41,486 nucleotides of DNA, taken from NCBI GenBank assembly GCA_001916965.1, contig MNTL01000066.1, positions 1 to 41,486 on the forward strand, written 5' to 3'. Positions 33,322 to 41,486 of the stretch are shown here, in pieces (the stretch's first letter is position 1; each line of letters starts with the position of its first letter). The stretch comes from Roseburia sp. CAG:10041_57. GTDB lineage: Bacteria; Bacillota; Clostridia; Lachnospirales; Lachnospiraceae. The notes beneath the pieces were generated by a model that did no database searches, was not told the origin of the DNA, and saw only the letters and a list, made by a program, of their open reading frames with translations. A program made the position numbers and the translations under genes.

Positions 33322-34332
33322 CTATAATAACTGGATTCCATGTTTCTCACATTCAGCTGCCATTTCGTCAGGCCACAGAGAAGACTGTACTTCGCCGATG
33401 TGGGCTTTTCTCAAGAAGAACATACAGATACGTGACTGACCGATACCACCGCCGATGGTGAAAGGAAGTTCTTCATTGATAACTGCCTGCTGATAAGGAA
33501 GAGAAGCTCTCTCTTCACAGCCTGCTTTCTTTAACTGGGATAACAATGCATCCTTGTCAACACGAATACCCATGGAAGATAATTCCAGTGCAATATCCAG
33601 AACCGGATAATATACTACGATATCTGCGTTCAAAGACCAGTCATCATAATCCGGTGCACGGCCGTCGTGTGGCTCGCCATTCTCCATGGTATCACCAATC
33701 TGCATGATGCAGACAGCGCCCTTTGCCTTTGCAATATAGAATTCCCTTTCCTTAGGTGTGTAGTCAGGGAAGATCTCAGCCAATTCCTGGGTTGTTACAA
33801 AGAAAATATCATGAGGAAGGATCTCTTCGATATAATCATACTGGATTGCCATGAATTTCTCTGTCTTACGAAGGCACTTGTATACAGTCTTTACAGTTTC
33901 CTTCAAAATATTAAGATTACGTTCATCTTTTGTGATGATGCGTTCCCAATCCCACTGGTCAACAAAGATGGAATGTGTATTGTCTGCTACTTCATCACGA
34001 CGGATAGCATTCATATCGGTGTAAATACCTTCGCCATATCCGAAGCCGTATTTCTTGAGTGCGTATCTTTTCCATTTGGCAAGAGACTGTACGACTTCTG
34101 CTTCTCTGCCGTTCTGTTCCTTAATATCAAAGGTAACAGGGCGTTCCACACCGTTCAGGTTATCATTCAGACCTGAGGTGGGATCTACAAATAAAGGGGC
34201 AGATACACGGGCCAGATTCAGACGTTCAGCCAGAAGATTCTGGAAGAAATCCTTTACGGTCTTAATGGCAATCTGGGTATCATGCAGATTCAACGCAGAA
34301 TGATAATTCTTGGGAATCATTAAGTTATCCAT
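33322..34332 (-). CDS. asnA: Aspartate-ammonia ligase
   Basis: The enzyme (336 residues) makes asparagine from aspartate, ammonia and ATP. It has a class II aminoacyl-tRNA synthetase fold; conserved stretches include 'RLNLARVSAPLFVDPTSGLN', 'ERPVTFDI', 'HSIFVDQWDWE' and 'TIGGGIGQSRICMFFL'. The start at 34332 follows AGGAG; the in-frame ATG 33 bases upstream is not conserved. There is no T-box in front; an inverted repeat sits there instead. Confidence 0.95.
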   Translation of the reverse strand: MDNLMIPKNYHSALNLHDTQIAIKTVKDFFQNLLAERLNLARVSAPLFVDPTSGLNDNLNGVERPVTFDIKEQNGREAEVVQSLAKWKRYALKKYGFGYGEGIYTDMNAIRRDEVADNTHSIFVDQWDWERIITKDERNLNILKETVKTVYKCLRKTEKFMAIQYDYIEEILPHDIFFVTTQELAEIFPDYTPKEREFYIAKAKGAVCIMQIGDTMENGEPHDGRAPDYDDWSLNADIVVYYPVLDIALELSSMGIRVDKDALLSQLKKAGCEERASLPYQQAVINEELPFTIGGGIGQSRICMFFLRKAHIGEVQSSLWPDEMAAECEKHGIQLL

Positions 34333-34368
34333 ATATATTTCTCCTCTCATTACGAGTGTATTCAAACA

Positions 34369-34448
34369 AAATTGGAACTATCCAGAAGCACATTCGCATA
34401 GCGCTGAACAGTTCCAATTTATTATAACACGCATGATTGCAAATTCAA
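34369..34448 (-). promoter_or_regulatory. asnA promoter with inverted repeat
   Basis: On the minus strand TTGAAT (34448-34443) and TATAAT (34426-34421) are separated by 16 bases. An 11-bp perfect inverted repeat (34410-34420 with 34369-34379, AGTTCCAATTT and complement) begins right at the -10 and spans the start of the transcript; the downstream arm is followed by TTTTGTTT on the transcribed strand. It could be an operator or a leader attenuator. Confidence 0.55.
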
Positions 34449-34497
34449 GAAGTTTGCATGATTTCCTACCATAATTAGTTATTTGCAGAACGATGTA

Positions 34498-35298
34498 CTA
34501 GGGACGCTGACCAAGACCACCTTCCAGGGTAAGTGTCTCACCAGTCATATACTTGAAGTCAGGAGATGCCAGTTGTACGCATACTCTGCCAATCTCAAGT
34601 TCGGCATCACCGAAATGTCCTGCGGGTGGAGTATGCACATTTTTCTCAAAAGCATCAGGATAGGCTTTCTGGAACTGTTCAAGCTGTGCAGTCCATGCCA
34701 GAGGGCAGATAATATTGACGTTAATGCCGTCTTTTGCCCATTCTGTAGCTGCAACTCTGGTCAGACCGCGGATGCCTTCTTTGGCAGCGGCGTAGGCACA
34801 CTGACCGAAGTTACCGAACAATCCGGCACCGGAGGCAAAATTGATGACGCTGCCTTTGGTCTTAGCCAGATGCGGGTAGCAGGCTTTCATATAGTAGAAA
34901 GCAGCATAGAGTCCTGAATAAAGGGCAAGATTGAACTGTTCTGTCGTATGCTCTGCCAGAGGAACTCCGGAAGCGGATGCCTGGGCATTATTAATGAGGA
35001 CGTCGATGCGTCCAAATTCTTTGATGGTCTCTTCTATTACATGATTTACTACGGCTTCGTTATCAGCGCCTGCATTGACGTCTGCCTGTACTGCCAGTAC
35101 TTTAATGGAGTAGTTCTTCTCCAGTTCTTCTTTGGCGGCTTCCAGTTTGGCAACATTTCTGCCTGTAATGACGAGGTTGGCACCTTCTTTGGCATAGGCG
35201 GTGGCGATTCCATATCCAATAGAACCGCAGCGTCCGTCACTTAATACGGCGCGTCCTGCACCTGTGATAATGGCTGTTTTTCCTGTTAAAAATCCCAT
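34498..35298 (-). CDS. SDR-family oxidoreductase with insertion in the cofactor loop
   Basis: This 266-residue protein is a short-chain dehydrogenase/reductase. The catalytic Ser/Tyr/Lys are visible in 'VINFASGAG' and 'YAAAKEG'; the NNAG-type motif reads NNAQ. The N-terminal nucleotide-binding loop is lengthened: 'ITGAG' is followed by 'RAVLSDGRCGSIGYG' before 'IATAYA', instead of the short TGxxxGxG. The C-terminal motif 'TGETLTLEGG' is typical. It stands alone on the minus strand with its own promoter; the substrate is unknown. Confidence 0.88.
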   Translation of the reverse strand: MGFLTGKTAIITGAGRAVLSDGRCGSIGYGIATAYAKEGANLVITGRNVAKLEAAKEELEKNYSIKVLAVQADVNAGADNEAVVNHVIEETIKEFGRIDVLINNAQASASGVPLAEHTTEQFNLALYSGLYAAFYYMKACYPHLAKTKGSVINFASGAGLFGNFGQCAYAAAKEGIRGLTRVAATEWAKDGINVNIICPLAWTAQLEQFQKAYPDAFEKNVHTPPAGHFGDAELEIGRVCVQLASPDFKYMTGETLTLEGGLGQRP

Positions 35299-35369
35299 GT
35301 GTAATCCTCCTGTTCAAGTGGGCGTTTCGCGGTGATTATAAAGATATAATTTGTATCATTTGCTGCTAT

Positions 35370-35402
35370 ATAGATTATGCGCTAATCTATGATTTCATTA
35401 TA
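35370..35402 (-). promoter_or_regulatory. Promoter -10 and palindromic operator of the SDR gene
   Basis: On the minus strand TATAAT (35402-35397) is a perfect -10; the -35 is weak (TGGATT, 17 bases upstream). A 21-bp palindrome, ATAGATTA-TGCGC-TAATCTAT (35370-35390), covers the predicted start of transcription. This is where a repressor of the MarR or TetR type would bind. Confidence 0.55.
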
Positions 35403-35467
35403 CGAAATAAAAGGGGAAAAATCCAGTAGGTAGGGGAGAGAGGGGATTGGGAAAACAAAAATTTAAT

Positions 35468-35495
35468 TTGACAATATTTCAGGATGAAATAAGAT
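35468..35495 (+). promoter_or_regulatory. Promoter of the ABC transporter operon
   Basis: TTGACA (35468-35473) and TAAGAT (35490-35495) are separated by 16 bases, about 60 bases before the ATP-binding gene. Confidence 0.5.
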
Positions 35496-35555
35496 GTATA
35501 TAGAAAGTGTATGAAAATGATGTATGAGTGAACAGAAAGACGAGGGTACAAATAT

Positions 35556-36257
35556 ATGCCATATATAGAATTTAATCATATTGTAAAAGAGTATGGAAGT
35601 GGAGAGGCATCTATTAAAGCGTTGGATGATGCAAGCTTTTATGTAGAGAAGGGCGAGCTGGCGGTGATCCTTGGCTCATCGGGAGCTGGGAAGACGACGG
35701 CCCTTAATATTCTTGGGGGAATGGATACTGCCAGTGCAGGTCAGATCATTGTGGATGGAAATGATATTACACAATATAATAAAAAACAACTGGTAGGGTA
35801 TCGGCGTAATGATATCGGATTTGTTTTTCAGTTCTATAATTTAGTGCCGAATCTGACCGCTTTGGAGAATGTTGAGCTGGCGGCACAGGTATGCAGAGAT
35901 TCACTGGATGCCGCACAGACTTTGGAAAAGGTGGGACTGGGAGCGAGAAAGAATAATTTCCCGGCGCAGCTTTCCGGTGGAGAGCAGCAGAGAGTGTCTA
36001 TTGCCCGTGCACTGGCAAAGAATCCCAAGCTGCTGCTTTGTGATGAGCCGACAGGAGCTCTTGATTACAATACGGGTAAGCAGATATTGCAGCTTTTACA
36101 GGACACTTGCAGAAAAGACAATATTACAGTGCTTCTTATCACACACAATTCAGCCCTGGCGCCAATGGCAGACAGGCTGATACGTTTCAAGAGTGGCAAA
36201 GTGACACAGATGACAACCAATGAACATCCAACACCAATCTCTGAAATTGAATGGTAG
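35556..36257 (+). CDS. ABC transporter ATP-binding protein (MacB/LolD type)
   Basis: This 233-residue ATPase powers the permease encoded next. Walker A is GSSGAGKTT (about residues 38-46), the Q-loop is in 'GFVFQFYNLVPNLTALENVE', the signature is LSGGEQQRVSIARAL, and Walker B reads 'LLLCDEPTGALD'. The 'FYNLVPNLTALENV' stretch marks the MacB/LolD/FtsE branch, whose partners are FtsX-type permeases. The permease gene starts 54 bases on. Confidence 0.93.
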   Translation: MPYIEFNHIVKEYGSGEASIKALDDASFYVEKGELAVILGSSGAGKTTALNILGGMDTASAGQIIVDGNDITQYNKKQLVGYRRNDIGFVFQFYNLVPNLTALENVELAAQVCRDSLDAAQTLEKVGLGARKNNFPAQLSGGEQQRVSIARALAKNPKLLLCDEPTGALDYNTGKQILQLLQDTCRKDNITVLLITHNSALAPMADRLIRFKSGKVTQMTTNEHPTPISEIEW

Positions 36258-36311
36258 AAAGTGTGTGCCTGCGGCTCAAAGCCTGCAGGTTATAGAAAGG
36301 ATATATATGAG

Positions 36312-39056
36312 ATGAATAAAGCATATAGTAAGGATATCTGGAGGACGGTCAGAAGAGAGAAGAAGAGATTCGGTTCATTGCTGCTGATTACGGCACTTGG
36401 TGTTACGATGCTGAGTGGGCTTAGGGCGGCGTGTTCAGATCTGAGACATACAGCGGATGCATTTTATGATGGTCAGAATTTATATGATATCAGTATTGTA
36501 TCGACCATGGGGCTGACCGCAGAGGATGTGGAAGCATTACAATCCATGGAGGAGATTGAGCAGGCAGAAGGCGTCTATAGTGAGGTAGTGCAGGTAACGC
36601 TGGAGAATGCAGATGGACAGGACTCGCAGGTTCATCAGAATAAGACAGCACAGGTCAAAACGCTTAGTTCCGGTAATCTCAACCTGCCATATATCATTGA
36701 GGGATGCCTGCCTGAAAAGGTGGATGAAATTGCTGTCACCGAGAATTACCTTACCCAGTCGGGAAAGAAAATAGGTGACACACTTGTCATAAATGAAGAA
36801 CTGGAAGAAGACGAGGAGCCGAACTTCCTTCAGACAGAATATAAGATTACAGGCAGCATTGTAGATCCCATGGATGTGGACAGTCATGAGGGTGTCATGT
36901 CCTTTCGTTCTACAACAGCGGCTGAATACACATTTTATGTGATGCCGGGGGCAGTGGAGAGTGATGTTTATACAACGATTTATCTGACTGTGAAGAATGC
37001 AAAGGATGAACTTTGCTATTCAGATGCTTATAAAGAACTAATAGAGAAGCAGATCACAGCTATTGATACCGGAGTAAAAGATAAAAGACAGCAGGCTCGT
37101 TATGACAAGCTGACAGGCGATGCCAGTAAAAAATTGGCAGATGCAGAGGCTGAAGCTGATGCAGAGTTTGATAAAGCACAGCAGGACATAAATGAGGCAA
37201 AAGTGAAACTGTCTGAAAGTAGACAGCAGCTTGAAGCAGCCGCAGCTTTTCTACCATCTGAAGAGTTGGCAGTGCAGCAAAGTGCGCTGGAGGAAGCGCA
37301 GAAGGAGTTACAGGAAAATGAACAGAAGCTTGCAGAAGAAATGGCAAAGGCACAGCTGCAGTTTGATGATGCAAGAGCAGATATAGAAGCAATAGAGATG
37401 CCACAGTGGTACATTCAGGACAGGAGTGCACTGAGTGGATATATGAATGTGCAAAGTGATGCAGACTGTATTGAGGCAGTGGGAACAGCTTTCCCGATTC
37501 TGTTCCTGGTCGTAGCTATCCTGATCAGTCTGACTACGATTACCAGAATGGTAGAGGAAGAGAGAGGACTGATTGGAACCTATAAGGCATTGGGCTTTAC
37601 AGACAGGGAGATTCGAAGAAAGTACCTGTTATATGCGGCAATAGCCTGTATACTTGGAGGTATTCTGGGGGATATATGTGGATTTGTAGTATTGCCTGCT
37701 ATTATCTTTAGAATATTTGGAATCATGTATCAGCTGCCCTGGTATCTGTATGGATTTGATATGCTGTATGGATTAGGTGGAATCGCACTGTTTGCAGCAG
37801 GCATTATAGGGGCAACCTGGATATCCTGTGAAGCAGAGCTCAAGCATACACCGGCTTCCCTGATGCGGCCAAAGGCACCAAAGTCTGGGGCAAGAATCTT
37901 TCTGGAGAGATGGAAGTGTGTCTGGGGCAGATTGTCTTTTCTGAATAAAGTAACAGCCAGAAATCTGTTCCGCTATAAGAAACGTATGCTTATGACAATC
38001 GGTGGAATTATGGGCTGTACAGCGCTGGTGCTGTGTGGCTTTGTAATCAAGGATTCAGTTACTGCATTATGTGAGAATCAGTATGGTCATGTATATCGTT
38101 ACGATATGCTGGCAGCTACAACAGATTCTGCTTATGATGATTTTTTAAATAAAATCGAAGAAATGACACAAGTGTCAGATTATATCTCGCTTAGAATAGA
38201 GACTGTGAAGGTAAAGAATCAGGGGGAAGAGCTGTCCATACCGATGTATGTCATCCCGGATGAAACAGATTATACGGACTATATCTGTCTGGAAGACCCG
38301 CAGGGGGAAAAGGCTTCTCTTGCTTCAAAAGGCATTACGGTTACGCAGAATGCGGCTAATGTGCTGCATTTTGATGAGGGTGATGTTGTACAATTGCAGA
38401 ATCTCAAGCTGGTGCAGGAGGATGTGGAGGTCGTTGGTACAGTACGCAACTATATGGGAAATACAGTGTATATCACACAGACTGCCTATGAGGATATCTT
38501 TGGGGAATATGTACCCAATGGTGTATTGATGCACATTAGTGAGGATTGCCGGGATCAGGCGGCTTTTGCCGATGAGCTGGAAGAAATAGACGGCGTACAG
38601 TCAACCATGAGTGTTGCAGAGATGAAGGATAACTTCTCCGTATCTGTTCTGATCATTAATGTGGTGGTCTATATTATCATTATTATGGCTGCCGGGCTGG
38701 CTCTGGTGGTGCTGTTTACCCTGGCAACTACCAACATATCCGAGAGGGAGAGAGAGCTGGCAACGATTAAGGTGCTTGGATTCTATGATGCGGAAGTACA
38801 TTTATACGTCAATAAAGAGACGCTGATTTTGACAGGGATAGGCATTCTGCTTGGACTTCCACTGGGCAGTGTACTTGGAAGTGCCCTGACCCGTGTATTG
38901 AATCTGCCATCCATTTATTTTGCAGTTACGATCAGACCGGTCAGTTATGTATATGCGGCTGTTTTGTCTTTTGGCTTTGCATTACTGGTAGATTGTCTGA
39001 CAGACAGGACACTTAACCGCATTGACCCGGTAGAGGCTCTCAAGAGCGTGGAATAA
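36312..39056 (+). CDS. FtsX-type ABC transporter permease with coiled-coil extracellular domain
   Basis: This protein of 914 residues has an N-terminal membrane helix (about 20-40), a large extracellular domain that includes a coiled-coil rich in Ala, Glu and Gln (about 260-360), a first FtsX domain with three or so helices (about 395-520), another helix near 565, a second extracellular domain (about 590-780) and a second FtsX domain (about 785-910). Such permeases move no solute across but transmit force, or export lipids or peptides. The start at 36312 follows GAAAGG; a GTG at 36261 in frame is possible. No adjacent two-component genes point to bacitracin-type sensing. Confidence 0.88.
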   Translation: MNKAYSKDIWRTVRREKKRFGSLLLITALGVTMLSGLRAACSDLRHTADAFYDGQNLYDISIVSTMGLTAEDVEALQSMEEIEQAEGVYSEVVQVTLENADGQDSQVHQNKTAQVKTLSSGNLNLPYIIEGCLPEKVDEIAVTENYLTQSGKKIGDTLVINEELEEDEEPNFLQTEYKITGSIVDPMDVDSHEGVMSFRSTTAAEYTFYVMPGAVESDVYTTIYLTVKNAKDELCYSDAYKELIEKQITAIDTGVKDKRQQARYDKLTGDASKKLADAEAEADAEFDKAQQDINEAKVKLSESRQQLEAAAAFLPSEELAVQQSALEEAQKELQENEQKLAEEMAKAQLQFDDARADIEAIEMPQWYIQDRSALSGYMNVQSDADCIEAVGTAFPILFLVVAILISLTTITRMVEEERGLIGTYKALGFTDREIRRKYLLYAAIACILGGILGDICGFVVLPAIIFRIFGIMYQLPWYLYGFDMLYGLGGIALFAAGIIGATWISCEAELKHTPASLMRPKAPKSGARIFLERWKCVWGRLSFLNKVTARNLFRYKKRMLMTIGGIMGCTALVLCGFVIKDSVTALCENQYGHVYRYDMLAATTDSAYDDFLNKIEEMTQVSDYISLRIETVKVKNQGEELSIPMYVIPDETDYTDYICLEDPQGEKASLASKGITVTQNAANVLHFDEGDVVQLQNLKLVQEDVEVVGTVRNYMGNTVYITQTAYEDIFGEYVPNGVLMHISEDCRDQAAFADELEEIDGVQSTMSVAEMKDNFSVSVLIINVVVYIIIIMAAGLALVVLFTLATTNISERERELATIKVLGFYDAEVHLYVNKETLILTGIGILLGLPLGSVLGSALTRVLNLPSIYFAVTIRPVSYVYAAVLSFGFALLVDCLTDRTLNRIDPVEALKSVE

Positions 39057-39076
39057 TGCCGGAATTACGAATGGAA

Positions 39077-39105
39077 TTGACAGCCGCAGTACAATGAAGT
39101 ACACT
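39077..39105 (+). promoter_or_regulatory. Promoter of the acyl-CoA ligase gene
   Basis: TTGACA (39077-39082) and TACACT (39100-39105) are separated by exactly 17 bases, 46 bases before the ATG. AGTACA occurs twice around the spacer (39089 and 39098). A second TTGACA at 39111 lacks a good -10. Confidence 0.6.
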
Positions 39106-39150
39106 TGAGGTTGACATATTATATGCAGACAGAAAGTAGAGGAACAGAAG

Positions 39151-40878
39151 ATGAGTACAGGTCTTACAGGCAAAGCAAGTATAGACAGACCGTGGTTAAA
39201 CTATTATCCGGAGCCGTTCAAAAATGTGGAAGTACCTAAGATGACAATAGAGGCATTTCTGCGAATGAAGAATCCGGATCAGAACAGATGTGTATTTGAA
39301 TATTATGGTAATCAATTCAATTATGAATGGCTGTGGCAGCAGGTGGACGCAGCCGCAAGGGCATTGAAGGCAGCAGGATTCCGGGAGGGTGACAGAATTC
39401 CCGTATTTATCCAGGCTGTACCTGCCCATTATATTTTGCTCCTGGCAGCAGAAAGAATAGGGGCGGCAATGCTGTGCCGTGATGATACACCGGAAGAATT
39501 GTGCTATGCAGTCCGTAAGACAACGACAGATGTTGTGTTTGTCCATGATTATATATCCAAAGAAGACGAAGAACTGATGCGTAATACAACACAGGCAAGG
39601 CGCATTGTAAAGATATCTCCTTATGATTATGCAGACCGTGGCAGTATGCCTGATTATGTGGCAAAAGGCATAGAAGCCCATTATGCTGTAGAAAGAGAAG
39701 ATGTGGAAGGCGATATGACCTGGCAGGAATTTCTGGAACTTGGCAGGGAATATACCGGAGAGTACAGGGCAAGTGAAGACCCGGACAGACCGGTATTTGG
39801 CGCTTATACCAGTGGTTCTACAGGAGTATCCAAGCTGGTTATCCATTCGTCCTCCAATATTGTGGCAATTGCCTATCAGATGTCTATTTTCGTTCCACCA
39901 TCTCCAGTGCAGGAGAAGTGGTGGCTGCCGATTCTGACACCTGCCCTGATTGCAGCGACAGTATCCATGACCGTATTCCCGCTTTCTACAGGACTTTGTG
40001 TGATATTAGATCCATTCTGCCCATTGGAAGACATTGATGTGCAGTTTATGAAATATAAGCCTAACTTCTGGGCTTTGATTCCAATGTTTTGCGAAATTCT
40101 GATGAAGAGCACCAGAATTCCTGATGACTATGATATGTCACATCTTAGAAGCATAGGAACAGGTGCAGAGCCCATGAATGAACGAAAGAGCAGGGAAGTA
40201 GAAGCATTTTTCCATAAGCATAATTGTATGGCTGCATTAAGTGCCGGTTATGGACAAAGTGAGGGCTGCTCCAACTTTACATTGCCCAATCCTCTGTTCC
40301 CATTAACGGATGGCTGTGTAGGTATGCCAATGCCTGCAACTGTTCTGGCAGTATTTGATCCTGAGACATTGGAAGAGAAGTCTTATGGAGAAATCGGCGA
40401 AGTATGTATGAACGGACCTGCCAAAATGCTGCACTATGGCGGCTTTTCCGCCGGTAAACTTACAGAAAGAACGCTGGTAATGCATCCGGATGGTGAGAGA
40501 TGGCTGCATACAGGAGATATGGGATATATCAGTGAGAATGGTATCGTATATATTCTGGGCAGAGGTGATGTGAAGCGTTATGGTGGTGGAACACTGTATA
40601 TGATGCGCATGGAGAGCCGTATGGTAGAAGCTCCCGGCGTAAAAGACGGCTTCTTCTGCTTCGTTCCAGATGCGGAACATGAGGGATATTCCGTGCCGTA
40701 TCTGTTCGTCATTCTGGAAGAGGGTAAGAGCCTTGACGAGGTAAAAGACGGTATTCTGGAGACATTGGAGCCTTTTGAGTATCCTGTAGAGATTCGTCTG
40801 TTGACCGAGCGCCCATACTTCCATTTCAAGACAAACAGAAAAGAATTGACCGAAGAGATTTTAAAAGAAAGAAAGTAA
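39151..40878 (+). CDS. AMP-forming acyl-CoA synthetase / ligase
   Basis: The 575-residue enzyme belongs to the ANL adenylating superfamily. The ATP loop is YTSGSTGVSKL, the A5-type motif reads 'SAGYGQSEG', the A7/A8 region 'WLHTGDMGYISENG' and 'ILGRGDVKRYGG' follows, and the C-terminal catalytic Lys is in 'FKTNRKELTEE'. It would activate a carboxylic acid as acyl-AMP and pass it to CoA. The acid is not predictable. It is transcribed alone and is followed by a terminator. Confidence 0.88.
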   Translation: MSTGLTGKASIDRPWLNYYPEPFKNVEVPKMTIEAFLRMKNPDQNRCVFEYYGNQFNYEWLWQQVDAAARALKAAGFREGDRIPVFIQAVPAHYILLLAAERIGAAMLCRDDTPEELCYAVRKTTTDVVFVHDYISKEDEELMRNTTQARRIVKISPYDYADRGSMPDYVAKGIEAHYAVEREDVEGDMTWQEFLELGREYTGEYRASEDPDRPVFGAYTSGSTGVSKLVIHSSSNIVAIAYQMSIFVPPSPVQEKWWLPILTPALIAATVSMTVFPLSTGLCVILDPFCPLEDIDVQFMKYKPNFWALIPMFCEILMKSTRIPDDYDMSHLRSIGTGAEPMNERKSREVEAFFHKHNCMAALSAGYGQSEGCSNFTLPNPLFPLTDGCVGMPMPATVLAVFDPETLEEKSYGEIGEVCMNGPAKMLHYGGFSAGKLTERTLVMHPDGERWLHTGDMGYISENGIVYILGRGDVKRYGGGTLYMMRMESRMVEAPGVKDGFFCFVPDAEHEGYSVPYLFVILEEGKSLDEVKDGILETLEPFEYPVEIRLLTERPYFHFKTNRKELTEEILKERK

Positions 40879-40927
40879 ATATAAACGGACGTTTGTCATG
40901 TATATGATGAGATAGTTCGGACATCAT

Positions 40928-40969
40928 AAAAGGGATGCAACATTTTCTATAAATTGTTGCATCCCTTTT
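40928..40969 (+). terminator. Rho-independent terminator after the acyl-CoA ligase
   Basis: A perfect 15-bp stem (40928-40942 with 40955-40969, GGGATGCAACA / TGTTGCATCCC) ends in TTTT. It closes the ligase transcript and, by symmetry, could also stop leftward reading from the recombinase gene. Confidence 0.88.
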
Positions 40970-41131
40970 GCTTTACACTATATATATCGTCACATCTAAC
41001 AGAAACTTTAGTGCGCATTTCAAATTTTTTCAAAAAATGACATATTCTGTCTTATTTCATTGTACTACAAAAACTGCGCCACATGCAATGCCGCAGAAGT
41101 TATTATTGTAATATTTTATAACTATTCAGAG

Positions 41132-41486
41132 TCATGCAGCAGCAATTTTGCGCATACTCAGATCAGGATGCTCCGATATATTGTCATCCTGTTCAATACA
41201 CAGATATCGTTTGGTGATTTCAAAGGAAGAATGGTTATAGATAAGCATGATCACTATAGGGTCAGCCCCCTGTTTCCATGCACGGTAGCCAAAGGTCTTG
41301 CGCAGGGAATGGCAGCTGACCTTTTCCTGTATTTCTACAGATTCAGCAGCGTTTCGTATCATACGATATACCTGATAGCGTGACAGAGGGCGCTGGCTGA
41401 CATATGGACTTGGAAAAAGATAGGGATTTCCTGTTTTATAGGCAGCAGATTTTACTAGAAAATGACGGTAAAGATTCAAGGCTTTA
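41132..41486 (-). CDS. Tyrosine recombinase / integrase, C-terminal part (runs off the window)
   Basis: About 117 residues of the catalytic domain are present, and the reading frame stays open to the window edge, so the gene starts outside. The HxxR motif is in 'CHSLRKTFGYRAW', the third catalytic His in 'YNHSS', and the nucleophilic Tyr in 'ITKRYL', after which a short tail ends 'RKIAAA'. The first catalytic Arg lies outside. The protein is the type found in phages, ICEs and other integrating elements. Confidence 0.85.
   Translation of the reverse strand, partial: KALNLYRHFLVKSAAYKTGNPYLFPSPYVSQRPLSRYQVYRMIRNAAESVEIQEKVSCHSLRKTFGYRAWKQGADPIVIMLIYNHSSFEITKRYLCIEQDDNISEHPDLSMRKIAAA

Noticed and set aside
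34333..34497. Asn T-box before asnA
   Set aside because: The conserved GGTGG..ACCGCG T-box sequence is absent on the transcribed strand.
36258..36311. Hairpin CCTGC..GCAGG between the ATP-binding and permease genes as a terminator
   Set aside because: The stem is imperfect and has no T-run; the two genes are clearly one operon.
28460..39056. Response regulator/kinase and the FtsX ABC transporter as one BceRS-BceAB antibiotic-sensing module
   Set aside because: They are separated by GH3, asnA, Dabb and SDR genes on both strands, and the ABC operon has its own promoter.
34498..40878. SDR and acyl-CoA ligase as part of a bile-acid (bai) operon
   Set aside because: They are on opposite strands and about 4 kb apart, no other bai-type gene is near, and neither protein shows features specific to Bai enzymes.
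1..41486. CRISPR array, insertion sequences or defence islands
   Set aside because: I saw no regularly spaced repeats, no transposase genes and no nuclease or toxin-antitoxin genes; only the partial integrase at the edge suggests mobility.

Overview
This window looks like the chromosome of a low-to-mid GC, spore-forming gut-type member of the Clostridia, most likely Lachnospiraceae. The grounds are a maltodextrin ABC cassette with a surface lipoprotein amylase, spoIIA and spoVA sporulation genes, a T-box-controlled valS, a permuted GH3 glucosidase of the kind known from rumen and gut Clostridia, and a DUF6033-like protein. The family assignment is inferred from gene content; I ran no database search.

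Layout. (1) 1-1045: the last bases of a 23S rRNA, then eight tRNAs (Asn, Glu, Thr, a CAT tRNA, Asp, Val, Leu, Arg) closed by a strong terminator. No 5S gene is visible between the 23S and the tRNAs. (2) 1.05-7.2 kb: a maltodextrin uptake locus (binding lipoprotein, two permeases, lipoprotein GH13 amylase) with no ATPase of its own. It is followed by a histidine phosphatase and a 100-aa protein I do not recognise. (3) 8.2-11.1 kb, minus strand: a PadR regulator, a HAAS/DUF1700 membrane protein and a DUF4097-like protein in translationally overlapping order, then an SH3b membrane protein. The padR promoter overlaps a 17-bp inverted repeat. (4) 11.1-17.2 kb: T-box leader and valS, a FapA/DUF342 protein, folC and a 48-residue ORF.

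(5) 17.2-28.4 kb: a zinc-ribbon/TPR membrane protein, then a sporulation region. This holds spoIIAA-spoIIAB-sigF, a DUF6033-like gene behind a good SigD (sigma-28) type promoter, a divergent pair (PHP hydrolase and PLP decarboxylase-like), spoVAA-spoVAB, a MATE transporter, spoVAC, a lipid kinase and a UBA-like/DUF4342-like protein. The order spoIIA then spoVA matches Bacillus subtilis, but non-sporulation genes are interspersed and spoVAD/AE are not in the window.

(6) 28.4-33.0 kb: an OmpR-type response regulator/histidine kinase pair and a GH3 glycosidase with its C-terminal domain placed first. (7) 33.0-35.3 kb, minus strand: asnA with a small Dabb protein, and an SDR dehydrogenase with an insertion in its cofactor loop. 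(8) 35.5-40.9 kb: an ABC ATPase with a large FtsX-type permease, then a stand-alone AMP-forming acyl-CoA ligase. (9) At the right edge, the C-terminal part of a tyrosine recombinase enters from outside, so a mobile element probably lies beyond the window.

Most of the window is orderly core chromosome. I found no CRISPR array, insertion sequence or defence system. The points most worth following are the interrupted spoIIA-spoVA synteny, the SigD promoter beside sigF, the PadR cassette with its operator-like repeats, the SDR with its palindrome at the predicted start site, and two tRNAs with stem mismatches.
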